The notes: generated from the sequence alone by a model not told the origin. A DNA stretch of 13,534 nucleotides from Chitinophagaceae bacterium (GCA_947447815.1 CANFLJ010000014.1:1-13534), one strand, 5' to 3'; shown: positions 1 to 7,600, counted from the stretch's first letter. Numbers and translations: made by a program.

Positions 1-1477
1 CCCCACTACTTACATTAGTTATTTTTATAAAGTATAATCCTTTACTACTATTCAATTCTTGTTTTATTACCCCATTGCATCCTTTACATTGTTGTTCCCA
101 AATTATTCTACCAGATATGTCGGAAGCAGTAAGTTGCCAATTGCCTTTTGAGGGAAGTTCTATATTTATTTTCCCGCTTGAAGGATTTGGATATACATTA
201 ATCCCATAATCTTTTGATAATACAATTTCTCTAATTTCCGAATAGCTGATAGCCCCATTATTTTCTACAATCTCTAATCTATAATACAGAGTCGTGAATT
301 GTGAGTTGTGAGTCGTGAGGGGATCTTTGAAGGTGTAGGTGCTTGGGCCTTTTGCTTTTAGAGTGCCAATGGTATAAAAGTTGAGACCATCTTCGCTGCG
401 CTGAATGTTGAAGTGGCTGGTGTTTATTTCTGTGGAGGTGACCCATTGAATTAACTCAGATTGCTTTCCCGCAGTTGCGGGACTAATGACGTTGAATGAT
501 TGGAGGGTTACTGGAAGTGCCTGCACCGTTACCCACACCGTATCCCTACTCGTATATCCATTTACCGTTTGTGTTAGTACATAGTACGTATTTGTAGTTG
601 GGTACACCCAAAACCCTGGTCTTGTACTATCTATAACTGTTACGCCATTTTGCAGCCATTGTATAGTATCTATCCCATTGGTATAACTACCTATAAACAC
701 ACTGTCTCCTTTTATAATAGTTGTATCTCTACCTGCATCTGCCTGTAGTTGCATACTATCAAGTGGTATAATACTAACATCATCTACGAAATATACAGCA
801 TTATTATCGTAATACGATTTTCCTTTAACAATATAGGTAGTTTGATTATTATACTTAAAATTACCAATCGTTATATATTGTTCCCCACCCAATGCAGTAT
901 AAACACCACTTATTTTAACCCAATTATCAGTATCAGAAATAACGGGATTGCCATAATTATATATTTGAGCATTAGCTAGTATTATGTTTAAGTATTGGGT
1001 TGACGTATCAGCATAAACTGCTTTACTAGATAATAACAAGCTTAAATTATTACAATAATATTTTTTGTGTTTTAATGAAACTGCGAAGTAGTCAATATAA
1101 TACTTTTTCCCTTTTTTCAAACTATCTACTAATCTTGATTGAAGATATGTGGAAGCATAAGAATAGGAATTGCAACCAAAACCAATGGCAAACATAGCTG
1201 ATCCAGAATGTGCATTTTGAAAACCATAAAAAGTATACGGCACATTAGAAATATTTACTGGTGCGCAAGAATTATAGTATCCTCCTGAACCATGATCTGG
1301 TTGATACCAATAATCAGGATGTTCATGATACCCCCCTTGTGGACAATTAGTGTACTGTTCAAATGATGGGTTTGGAACTAAATTAGTTTGTGCATTCACT
1401 CTTACAACTATTAAGCTCACCAATAGCATTATTGCTATTAAGCGGAAAGAAAGAAAATAGTAGGAGCGAATATGCAT
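1..1477 (-). CDS. Secreted T9SS type A sorting-domain protein (3' end outside window)
   Basis: An open frame of 492 codons runs from ATG at 1477 to the left edge without a stop, so the C-terminus is missing. Residues 1-29 form a signal peptide (basic start, hydrophobic core IAIMLLVSLIVV, cleavage expected after VNA before Q30). The mature part begins NLVPNPSFEQY, typical of Bacteroidota cell-surface proteins with a beta-sandwich carbohydrate-binding-like domain (about 32-230, ending AVYFVDDVSI). Then come an Ig/PKD-like segment (about 240-300, AGRDTTIIKGDSVFIG), an FN3-like linker (LPVTLQSFNV...YYRLEIVENNG) and a type A sorting domain (INVYPNPSSGKINIEL...GLYFIKITN). From family knowledge it should be exported by Sec, then T9SS, and anchored or released at the cell surface with removal of the sorting domain. 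Perhaps 10-20 residues are missing. Ligand unknown. A GTGAGT-rich low-complexity stretch lies inside the gene at 291-320. Confidence 0.9.
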   Translation of the reverse strand, partial: MHIRSYYFLSFRLIAIMLLVSLIVVRVNAQTNLVPNPSFEQYTNCPQGGYHEHPDYWYQPDHGSGGYYNSCAPVNISNVPYTFYGFQNAHSGSAMFAIGFGCNSYSYASTYLQSRLVDSLKKGKKYYIDYFAVSLKHKKYYCNNLSLLLSSKAVYADTSTQYLNIILANAQIYNYGNPVISDTDNWVKISGVYTALGGEQYITIGNFKYNNQTTYIVKGKSYYDNNAVYFVDDVSIIPLDSMQLQADAGRDTTIIKGDSVFIGSYTNGIDTIQWLQNGVTVIDSTRPGFWVYPTTNTYYVLTQTVNGYTSRDTVWVTVQALPVTLQSFNVISPATAGKQSELIQWVTSTEINTSHFNIQRSEDGLNFYTIGTLKAKGPSTYTFKDPLTTHNSQFTTLYYRLEIVENNGAISYSEIREIVLSKDYGINVYPNPSSGKINIELPSKGNWQLTASDISGRIIWEQQCKGCNGVIKQELNSSKGLYFIKITNVSSG

Positions 1478-1502
1478 TGATTGTTCTGGGATGATGTGAT
1501 AA

Positions 1503-1510
1503 CAAATGTA
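1503..1510 (-). promoter_or_regulatory. -7 element of the T9SS gene promoter
   Basis: On the minus strand the sequence reads TACATTTG, an exact match to the Bacteroidota -7 consensus TAnnTTTG. It lies 25 bp upstream of the ATG at 1477, which gives a short leader. A -33 element is weak: TTTA is 22 bp upstream and no TTTG is at the ideal distance. An A-rich word that recurs at 3258-3281 fills the spacer. Confidence 0.5.
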
Positions 1511-1597
1511 ATAAAAAGTAAAAAGAATACAGTAAATGTCTGATTTTGTGAGTAACCCGTTTGACCGTTGGTGCAATAAAATAAGCAAGCTGGTTAA

Positions 1598-1910
1598 TTA
1601 TGTGCATTTGCATAGAAATTGAATAGAGATGATTGTTAATTTTACTGGTGAAGGGGTTCATTGAATAGAGGAGGGTATTCATTTAGTACGATAAGGTATT
1701 CATTGAACTGGTGTAAGTGTTAATGTTGGTGGATTTGGTATCAATTGAGCTGGTTTTGCCTTTGATTTTGCTGGCAGCGGGTATCATTTTGGTGGCTTTT
1801 GTTTAAATTATGGTGGCGTAGCCCATCATTTTGGTGGCGTGGGCAACCATTTAGTTCTCTACTTGCTTGACTATGACCTTTTACTTGTAAATGATGACCT
1901 AGTGATTGTG
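1598..1910. repeat. Degenerate 21-bp tandem array, about 15 units, strictly phased
   Basis: A recurring core, best seen as ATTTTGGTGG on the plus strand (CCACCAAAAT on minus), recurs every 21 bp. TGG occurs at exactly 1646, 1709, 1730, 1751, 1772, 1793, 1814 and 1835. Diverged units stay in the same register: TTGAAT at 1619 and 1661, TTGAAC at 1703, TTGAGC at 1745, ATGACCT at 1873 and 1894. No indel breaks the phase from about 1604 to 1898 although units share only part of their bases. Stop codons interrupt the 7-codon reading on the minus strand, so it is unlikely to be coding over its full length. 21 bp is two helical turns, which suggests an array of protein-binding sites on one DNA face. 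Multiple internal end repeats of IS21-like elements are one possible origin, but no istA/istB lies here. Confidence 0.7.
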
Positions 1911-2196
1911 GATGTATAACTATGGATCTACATTTCAAAATTAAAAACTGAAAAACTAGTTGGAGGAAAAGGTTAGAAATTCGGTTATTATGCTATTAAT
2001 TGTTGTTTTACTTGGTTTTATTGTTGTGTTTTTTATTATTTGTAATTATTTTATTATTAAGGAAAGGAGGGTATTGTAACGATTTGGTTTACGAGAATGC
2101 TTTAATGTTATTATATCTGACTCAATACCGCATTCTTGTTGATATAAACGATAGTCGGCTAAATAACTGGCAAAATAATATATTGTTGTAACGATT
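1911..2196. other. Non-coding stretch with a doubtful small membrane peptide
   Basis: This is A/T-rich sequence between the 21-bp array and the next gene. The one coding candidate is ATG 1990 to TAA 2079 (29 aa): a single hydrophobic helix (LLIVVLLGFIVVFFIICNYF) followed by KERR. A GGAGG at 1961-1965 is too far upstream to serve as its ribosome site, and T-rich DNA encodes such helices by chance, so I do not call it a gene. The word GTAACGATT occurs twice, near 2077 and just before the start of the 2197 gene. No clear TAnnTTTG promoter was found for that gene. Confidence 0.3.
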
Positions 2197-3198
2197 ATGA
2201 TAACAATAGCTTTGAACGATTATTTAACAATAATACGAAGCTATATGACACAGAATACTTTGATTTACATTGCGATGACTAACAGAACAGTAGTAATAAT
2301 GGATACTAATGATGGTATCTGGCTAACTAAGACTAAGACTGCAGAGAAAGTAGATAGCATAAAGTTGCTTGTGAAAGATATTGGCGGATTGCAAAAACTA
2401 CAAGGTAAAAGCACAAAGGGTGCTACTGATAATAAGAATGATGAAAGAAAAGTATCTAGTATACAAGCTGAACATGTAACTAATATATTGAAGTCGTACT
2501 ATTACGATGAGAAGGACAAAAAGAACTTAGCCATTGTGCAATTTTCTCATACAGATTTTGTGCAATCAAATGCAGAGGTAGCAGAAAGTAATATGCAACT
2601 GGTGCATGACATGGCTGCGGCTATAGTGCTTACAACACCAACTGCATTGGATGTATATAATTTTGAACCTACAGATCTGGCAGAGTTGCAAGCTGACATA
2701 GCTTCGCTGAAAGAAGCTGTACCTACGCAAACAGTAATGAAAACAGAGAACAAAACCATTACTGCTGAAATAAAGACCAAGATGGGACAGTTGCGAGAAG
2801 TGATGAATAGTCTGGACACTAATGTAAACACGTATAAGAAGAAACATAGCAGCTTTGTGAGCGATTATACTTTTGGCAGAAGGATGGTACAAACAGGTGG
2901 AGGACATCTGACTGAAGTACTTGCATTGATGCCTGAACAGCATGAAGCATTGCTGGGACAGAAGTATACTTTGGGTGATACTTTAACGATTAAGAATCAT
3001 AGTGATTTTACTGTAGAATTTGGATTTACCAATAATCCTGCGATACTGCCTACCGTAAGACAAAGTGTGGAAGGAAATACAGAATTTAAAGCATTGATAA
3101 CAAAGGATACCGAGGGTAGTTTTGGACATTGGCTGGTAGTACTTAATCCTAATGAATTTGATGATGTAAATGTGACTGTTTTTGTAGCGAAAGGGTAA
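2197..3198 (+). CDS. Uncharacterised Bacteroidota helical protein with C-terminal beta domain
   Basis: An open frame of 333 codons; function unknown. There is no signal peptide or membrane segment. The start is uncertain: ATG 2197 has no evident ribosome site, and Met17 (2245) and Met27 (2275) are alternatives. Residues about 40-225 look alpha-helical, with a Lys/Glu-rich stretch and a central pattern (SYYYDEKDKKNLAIVQFSHTDF...LVHDMAAAIV) that I recognise from an unnamed Bacteroidota family of small helical-bundle proteins built around a conserved (I/V)HD.A motif. Residues about 185-220 have coiled-coil character. Residues about 235-333 are probably beta-rich (LGDTLTIKNHSDFTVEFGFTNN...GHWLVVLNP). 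It stands alone on its strand and is closed by a strong terminator at 3279-3312, which supports a single-gene transcript. Family assignment is from memory of sequence pattern and is tentative. Confidence 0.7.
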   Translation: MITIALNDYLTIIRSYMTQNTLIYIAMTNRTVVIMDTNDGIWLTKTKTAEKVDSIKLLVKDIGGLQKLQGKSTKGATDNKNDERKVSSIQAEHVTNILKSYYYDEKDKKNLAIVQFSHTDFVQSNAEVAESNMQLVHDMAAAIVLTTPTALDVYNFEPTDLAELQADIASLKEAVPTQTVMKTENKTITAEIKTKMGQLREVMNSLDTNVNTYKKKHSSFVSDYTFGRRMVQTGGGHLTEVLALMPEQHEALLGQKYTLGDTLTIKNHSDFTVEFGFTNNPAILPTVRQSVEGNTEFKALITKDTEGSFGHWLVVLNPNEFDDVNVTVFVAKG

Positions 3199-3202
3199 TT
3201 TT

Positions 3203-3245
3203 AATTAGCTAATGTGATAATGTGCTGATTAGCTAATGAATACAT
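3203..3245 (+). repeat. AATTAGCTAAT intergenic repeat, copy 1
   Basis: A 43-bp stretch just after the stop codon at 3198 aligns with 11257-11300 with about five mismatches and one single-base indel. Both begin AATTAGCTAAT and end AATACAT. Internally it is built of short near-repeats of the type (T)GCTAAT/TGATAAT. It is non-coding at both sites and in the same plus-strand orientation. This suggests a dispersed genomic repeat. Confidence 0.65.
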
Positions 3246-3278
3246 TTCAAAGTAAAAAATAAAAAGTAAAAAGAGTAT

Positions 3279-3312
3279 AGTCCTGGGAGATTTTCTTCCG
3301 GGACTTTTTTTT
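3279..3312 (+). terminator. Rho-independent terminator of the 2197-3198 gene
   Basis: An 8-bp stem, AGTCCTGG (3279-3286) with CCGGGACT (3298-3305, one G-T pair), has an 11-nt loop, and the run of T from 3305 to 3312 follows at once. It lies 81 bp after the stop codon and is correctly oriented for the plus strand. Confidence 0.85.
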
Positions 3313-3771
3313 GGATGGTAGATTATTAGCTAGGATGCATTGTGGTACAATACAAACAGCCAATTAAAAATTAAAATATACAACCCCAAATGCAAAACTA
3401 AAGACTAAAAAAAGAAAAACTAAATGAATACTAATGCTTTATGTGGTATGAGCGAGCGCGACGGATAGTAGGGGTATCCTTTTTTTTGTTGCGCCCACCC
3501 CTTTTTGAAAAGGGAGAGTAATACAGCGCAGCAAAAAAAAGATACAACCGGATAGCCGGGCAGGCAGGCGCGCCCAAAGTCAAGTAAAAAAAGTAAAAAG
3601 AAAGGCGAACAATTGCCATTAAAAAGAGATACAAGGAATAATACATTCAAGAGGGGATTGTTGTATTGCTATACTTTATTGATGCTTCTTTTTATAGAAT
3701 AATTTGCTTGTGTAATTCCAATCCTTCATTTTGATATATGAATTTTATTATTTTTACTGCAAATAATAAAC
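3313..3771. other. Gene-free stretch with A-rich words and a hairpin element
   Basis: No credible gene is present. From 3362 to 3425 it is A-rich low-complexity sequence. From 3451 to 3577 it holds a GC-richer hairpin element (listed separately), including palindromes CCGGATAGCCGG at 3548-3559 and GGCGCGCC at 3568-3575. From 3580 the A-rich word AAGTAAAAAG returns. The last 110 bp before the M16 gene are A/T-rich with no clean TAnnTTTG match. Two minus-strand open frames across the hairpin have low-complexity translations and are rejected. Confidence 0.6.
3474..3545. repeat. REP-like long hairpin element
   Basis: The left arm 3474-3494 (GTATCC, eight T, GTTGCGC) pairs with the right arm 3526-3545 (GCGCAGC, eight A, GATAC). 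The stem is about 20 bp with one bulged C and one G-T pair. The 31-nt loop contains a second hairpin, CCCTTTT (3499-3505) with AAAAGGG (3508-3514). CGGATAG flanks the structure directly at 3462-3468 and 3549-3555, and a GTAG tetranucleotide sits at 3468-3471, as in REP sequences of other bacteria. The composition differs sharply from its A/T-rich surroundings. I believe similar elements occur in related genomes, but this is from memory. It could also act as a bidirectional terminator because of the T8/A8 tracts. Confidence 0.7.
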
Positions 3772-6588
3772 GTGAAACCTTTTTTGAAAACGACCCTTCG
3801 CCTAATTCTTTTGTTGCTATTATTTTCCTTTGTTAATAATAGCAATGCTCAGTTTAAACTGAACGACACCATTCCCTTAGATCCCGATTTGATAGTGAAT
3901 AAACTTCCTAATGGTCTTACGTATTATATACGGCGCAACATGAAAAGCAGGGGCAATATACAAATGCGACTGGTGGTAAATGCAGGATCGGTACAGGAAG
4001 AGGCGGATCAACTTGGTTTGGCTCATTTTATGGAGCATATGAACTTTGGAGGATTGAAACATTTTCCGAAAAAAGAACTGATAAACTACCTGGAATCTAT
4101 AGGGATGAAATTTGGTGCTGATCTGAATGCATATACCTCTTACGACGAGACGGTATATATGCTGAATGCTGCTGTATGGGAAGAGAAAAAGATAGATAAA
4201 CTTTTTAATATCATGGGTGACTGGGCTGCCAATGCTACCCTGGACGATGCAGAAATAGAAAAGGAAAGAAGCGTGGTGCTGGAAGAATCGAGACTATACA
4301 AAAATGCGGCTACCAGAGTACGCAAAGGATACAGGGGAAAGCTATACAATGATTGTATATATGCACACCGGGAGCCAATAGGGGAGGATTCTATCATCAG
4401 AAACTTTAATCCTGCTACTTTGAAAAAGTTTTATAAAACCTGGTATCGTCCCAATCTGATGTCGGTGATTGTTGTGGGGGATATCAATACCAGTTATGCA
4501 GAAGAGGAAATAAAGAAGTATTTTGAAAAGCTTACGAACCCTGTAAATGAAGTGCCTAAACCTGCTATCAACATTCCGGTAAGGAAGCAGGATGACGCGG
4601 TAGTAGTGATAGATAAAGAACTTACTACTACCTATTTTGAACTGTATAATGCTGCAGAGAATGCACCAAAGATGGTGACCTGGATGGACTATCGCAATAT
4701 GCTGATACATCAGCTATTTAATACGTTGATATCCGAAAGGATGAATGAGGTTACGCAACAATCTAATCCTCCATATATTGGTAGTGGTGCGGGTTTTAAT
4801 ACTTTTCACCGTAAATATAAAGGGTTTAATGCCTGGATAACCATTGGCGAAAAACCCGTGAACACCGCCATAAACGCCATGGTGACCGTACTGGAACAAA
4901 TAAAAAAATATGGGTTTCTGCCTTCCGAACTGGAAAGGGCAAAGACGATTGTGCTAAGTCGTGAAAAGAAGCGTTACGATGAAATGGGCAAAACGTATTC
5001 CAGTGTGTTTATAGATGAATATATACTGCACTATTTATCGGAAGTACCTAGCATTGATATCTCTACCCGTTACAGATTTACCAAGGAAGTAATGCCGGAT
5101 ATTACCTTGGAACAAGTGAATGAATTGTCTGTAAATCTAAATCCTACAGGCGGAAAACTTGCGGTGCTGGTTAGTACAGATCAGCATAAAGATATAGACA
5201 CTTCGAGCGCCGCACTGCTGGCGCTGCTGCATAAAGCATCAGCATTGCCTGTTGCTAAATATGAAGAGAAAAAACTAGACTATGCGCTTATGGATTCCTT
5301 ACCAATACCTGGTGCCATAGTGGAAGAAAAAGAAAACACTGCTCTAGGTACTACTTATATGAAGTTTAGCAATGGCGTATCGGTGACGCTGAAACCGACA
5401 ACTTTTAAAACAGACGAAATATGGATGGACGGATGGAGAGTGGGTGGTGCGCATAATTACGGTCTGCAAAATAAACTTAGTGCAAGGCATGCTGCCAGAA
5501 TAGTACAAGCAATGGGGGTAAAGAACTTATCGAATAACGATTTGAATAAAGTACTTGCGGGTAAAACAGTAAACGTACATCCCTACATAAATGCCTACGA
5601 AGAAGGCATAGAGGGCAATTGTAGTGTGCGGAATTTTGATGATTTTATGAAGCTGGTAAACTTATACTTTATTCAGCCCCGAAAAGATGCTGGTAGTTTT
5701 CTGACTTATCTTAATAAACAAAAGAGTGAGTCGATGAACCTGCTTTCTAATCCGCAAAGTTTTTATAATGATTCGCTTACCAAGCTAAAATATAATAACA
5801 ACCCCTGGGCCAATACGCTGACAACGGCTGCGGAATATGACCAGATAAACCTGGATACTGCATTCAATATTTATAAAGATATTTATAGCAATGCATATGG
5901 CATGCACTTTACGTTTGTAGGTAATTTTAATCTTGAAAAAATAAAGCCTTATCTACAAACCTTTCTGGGTAGTCTGCCTGCTATACCAAAAGAACTAAAG
6001 TATACCGATGAGGGTATGCGACCTGTAAAGGGTATTGTAAATGCAACCATTAAAAAAGGGCAGGATAACAAGAGTTTGGTGCATGTAATTTTTACCGGTC
6101 CTGCTGCATTTGATGAGGAAGAAGCATTTAAACTTTCGTTCCTGACGAATATTATTGAAATTGAACTGATAGAAAAACTGCGCCAAGATTTGAGGGGAGT
6201 ATATACAGCGAACATCAGCAGTAGTTTTGCAAAGAGACCTTATGAAAATTATACCATCAATGCTACCTTCCCTTGCGGGCCGGAAAATGTAGAGATGCTT
6301 ACTAAGGCGCTATTTGAAATTATAGAAAATGTGCGTGCTGAGAAAATAGATAAAAAGCACATCAACAAAGTAAGAGAAAATTCTTTGGGATATAATTATG
6401 GGCTTTTGCACTATAATAATTACTGGTTAAGTACATTGAGTCATAGCTGGATAAATAATACGGATCCGGAATTTGTGAATAAAAGAGGGAAGCTGATAGA
6501 ATCGATTTCGGCGAGAAGTCTGCGAGAACTTGCCAATAAATATTTTGACATGAACAATTATATCAAGGTTGTAATGAACCCGGAATAG
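3772..6588 (+). CDS. M16 family zinc metallopeptidase (insulinase/PqqL-like), exported
   Basis: 938 aa, about the length of full-size two-half M16 proteases such as PqqL. Translation starts at GTG 3772; an upstream ATG at 3738 is out of frame. Residues 1-26 are a signal peptide (LILLLLLFSFVNNSNA, cleavage before Q27), so it acts in the periplasm or at the envelope. The inverted zinc motif HFMEH gives H85, E88 (catalytic) and H89; the distal ligand is expected at E172 in ERSVVLEE. The first active M16 domain spans about 45-190 and a middle M16_C domain about 220-410. The second half (about 530-880) repeats the fold without an HxxEH motif, as usual (FTFVGNFNLEKIKPYLQTFLGSLP marks its M16_C part). 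Known family role: degradation of unfolded or small peptides inside a closed chamber. The stop codon lies 6 bp from that of the convergent oxyR, with no terminator between them. Confidence 0.95.
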   Translation: MKPFLKTTLRLILLLLLFSFVNNSNAQFKLNDTIPLDPDLIVNKLPNGLTYYIRRNMKSRGNIQMRLVVNAGSVQEEADQLGLAHFMEHMNFGGLKHFPKKELINYLESIGMKFGADLNAYTSYDETVYMLNAAVWEEKKIDKLFNIMGDWAANATLDDAEIEKERSVVLEESRLYKNAATRVRKGYRGKLYNDCIYAHREPIGEDSIIRNFNPATLKKFYKTWYRPNLMSVIVVGDINTSYAEEEIKKYFEKLTNPVNEVPKPAINIPVRKQDDAVVVIDKELTTTYFELYNAAENAPKMVTWMDYRNMLIHQLFNTLISERMNEVTQQSNPPYIGSGAGFNTFHRKYKGFNAWITIGEKPVNTAINAMVTVLEQIKKYGFLPSELERAKTIVLSREKKRYDEMGKTYSSVFIDEYILHYLSEVPSIDISTRYRFTKEVMPDITLEQVNELSVNLNPTGGKLAVLVSTDQHKDIDTSSAALLALLHKASALPVAKYEEKKLDYALMDSLPIPGAIVEEKENTALGTTYMKFSNGVSVTLKPTTFKTDEIWMDGWRVGGAHNYGLQNKLSARHAARIVQAMGVKNLSNNDLNKVLAGKTVNVHPYINAYEEGIEGNCSVRNFDDFMKLVNLYFIQPRKDAGSFLTYLNKQKSESMNLLSNPQSFYNDSLTKLKYNNNPWANTLTTAAEYDQINLDTAFNIYKDIYSNAYGMHFTFVGNFNLEKIKPYLQTFLGSLPAIPKELKYTDEGMRPVKGIVNATIKKGQDNKSLVHVIFTGPAAFDEEEAFKLSFLTNIIEIELIEKLRQDLRGVYTANISSSFAKRPYENYTINATFPCGPENVEMLTKALFEIIENVRAEKIDKKHINKVRENSLGYNYGLLHYNNYWLSTLSHSWINNTDPEFVNKRGKLIESISARSLRELANKYFDMNNYIKVVMNPE

Positions 6589-6594
6589 CGTCTT

Positions 6595-7530
6595 TTACAA
6601 TTGCACAATTTCTTTGTTTCTCGTCTTATTAATACTATCAGGTATACAACCCTGAATGGTATCTTTTAAAACCTCCATCAGCTTTTGTTTGCGCATTAGT
6701 TTATAGGTAACCAGACTTACTTCTCTTACTGGTACCGGTGCTTTAAACTTGCGTAGATACCCTAGTTCGCTCTTGCTCATATTACTTGTGGCAAGTTCGG
6801 GCAATATGGTGGAACCCAGATTGAGCTTCACCATTTGTTTCAGCGTTTCTACGCTACCCGACTGATAATTGAGTTTGATATTCCCTTTGATATTTTTTTT
6901 CATATCACAGATGTTCAGCACCTGTGTACGCAGACAGTGGCCTTCGTTCATTAATAGTATATCGCTTGGATCGATATCGGCGGCAGATACCAGTTTGTTC
7001 TTTAGCAACTTATTGCCGGCATTGGAGTACAACATAAACTCTTCGTAGAACAAAACCGTTTCTGACAAATCTTCTTCATTTAAGGGGGTAGCCAGTATAC
7101 CCACATCAAGATCGTTGTTTTTTAGTTGTTTCTTAATCTCTTCAGTAGTTAATTCAGAAATAGTTAATTGAATTTCGGGATACTTCTTCACTACTTTAGT
7201 CAGGAACAGCGGCAACAGATAGGGAGCCAGAGTAGGAATGATACCCAACTTAATTTCGCCAGAGATATTGTTGGTATTATCATGAACAATATCGAATATC
7301 TTTTGCTTTTCTGCCAGTATTACTTTGGCCTGTGCTATTACCGAACTCCCTACTACCGTGGCTTGTACTGGATATTTGCTACGATCGAAGATGATGATGT
7401 TTAGTTCTTCCTCCAGCTTCTTAATCATGGCGCTTAGTGTGGCCTGTGTAACAAAACAAGCTTCCGAAGCCTTTAAAAAGTGACGGTATTTATCCACTGC
7501 TACAATGTATTCCAGTTGCTGAAGATTCAT
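6595..7530 (-). CDS. oxyR: OxyR, peroxide-sensing LysR-type regulator
   Basis: 311 aa. An N-terminal winged helix-turn-helix (1-60, FLKASEACFVTQATLSAMIKKLEEEL) is followed by a LysR substrate domain (about 91-300). Two cysteines lie in GHCLRTQVLNIC at C199 and C208, the same spacing and even the same numbering as the redox pair of E. coli OxyR, whose disulfide switches the protein on. The short C-terminal tail after about 290 is not conserved in my reading. It is divergent from ahpC across 97 bp, the classic arrangement for an activator and its target. A TATCTTTG -7 element and a 9-bp dyad lie directly upstream, so autoregulation is likely. The ATG at 7530 is the first codon of the HTH and leaves a leader of only a few bases. 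Confidence 0.9.
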   Translation of the reverse strand: MNLQQLEYIVAVDKYRHFLKASEACFVTQATLSAMIKKLEEELNIIIFDRSKYPVQATVVGSSVIAQAKVILAEKQKIFDIVHDNTNNISGEIKLGIIPTLAPYLLPLFLTKVVKKYPEIQLTISELTTEEIKKQLKNNDLDVGILATPLNEEDLSETVLFYEEFMLYSNAGNKLLKNKLVSAADIDPSDILLMNEGHCLRTQVLNICDMKKNIKGNIKLNYQSGSVETLKQMVKLNLGSTILPELATSNMSKSELGYLRKFKAPVPVREVSLVTYKLMRKQKLMEVLKDTIQGCIPDSINKTRNKEIVQL

Positions 7531-7531
7531 A

Positions 7532-7583
7532 TTGATAGATTTTGTCTATGCAAAGATAGAAAATATCAGTTTGTATCTATCAA
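7532..7583. promoter_or_regulatory. Putative OxyR operator between oxyR and ahpC
   Basis: TTGATAGAT (7532-7540) and ATCTATCAA (7575-7583) are perfect 9-bp inverted arms. Inside, ATAG (7535), CTAT (7546) and ATAG (7556) occur with ATAG-N7-CTAT spacing in the first pair, as in the known OxyR site of ATAG/CTAT quarter-sites. The fourth CTAT (7577) is 17 rather than 7 bp from the third quarter. The right arm lies just after the ahpC -33 element and the left arm just before the oxyR start, so binding could both activate ahpC and repress oxyR. Confidence 0.65.
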
Positions 7584-7584
7584 A
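7551..7584 (-). promoter_or_regulatory. oxyR promoter, overlapping the operator
   Basis: On the minus strand TATCTTTG (7551-7558) matches TAnnTTTG exactly. TTTG lies upstream at 7581-7584 with a 22-bp spacer, slightly longer than ideal. Transcription would begin within about 15 bp of the oxyR ATG. Both boxes lie within or at the edge of the dyad at 7532-7583. Confidence 0.5.
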
Positions 7585-7600
7585 ATATGTCCCACATTTG
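7570..7600 (+). promoter_or_regulatory. ahpC promoter
   Basis: TTTG (7570-7573) and CACATTTG (7593-7600) are separated by 19 bp. They match the Bacteroidota pattern TTTG-N19-TAnnTTTG with one mismatch in the -7 box (C for T). This leaves an A-rich leader of about 20 bases before the ATG at 7628, as expected for efficient Bacteroidota translation. The putative operator arm overlaps the spacer. Confidence 0.6.

Noticed and set aside
1598..1910. CRISPR array
   Set aside because: Units are 21 bp end to end with no constant repeat and unique spacer alternation, and no cas genes are present.
1741..1938. 65-codon minus-strand open frame with heptad-like HQND repeats
   Set aside because: The heptads are the 21-bp array read in one frame; neighbouring in-phase units contain stops, so the frame is by chance.
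2000..2191. 63-codon plus-strand frame with hydrophobic start
   Set aside because: It begins with TTG, has no ribosome site, and is hydrophobic only because the DNA is T-rich; an overlapping 29-codon frame from ATG 1990 is equally doubtful.
3420..3650. Two overlapping minus-strand frames of 71-76 codons
   Set aside because: They cross the hairpin element and A/T tracts; the translations are low-complexity and only reflect the repeat.
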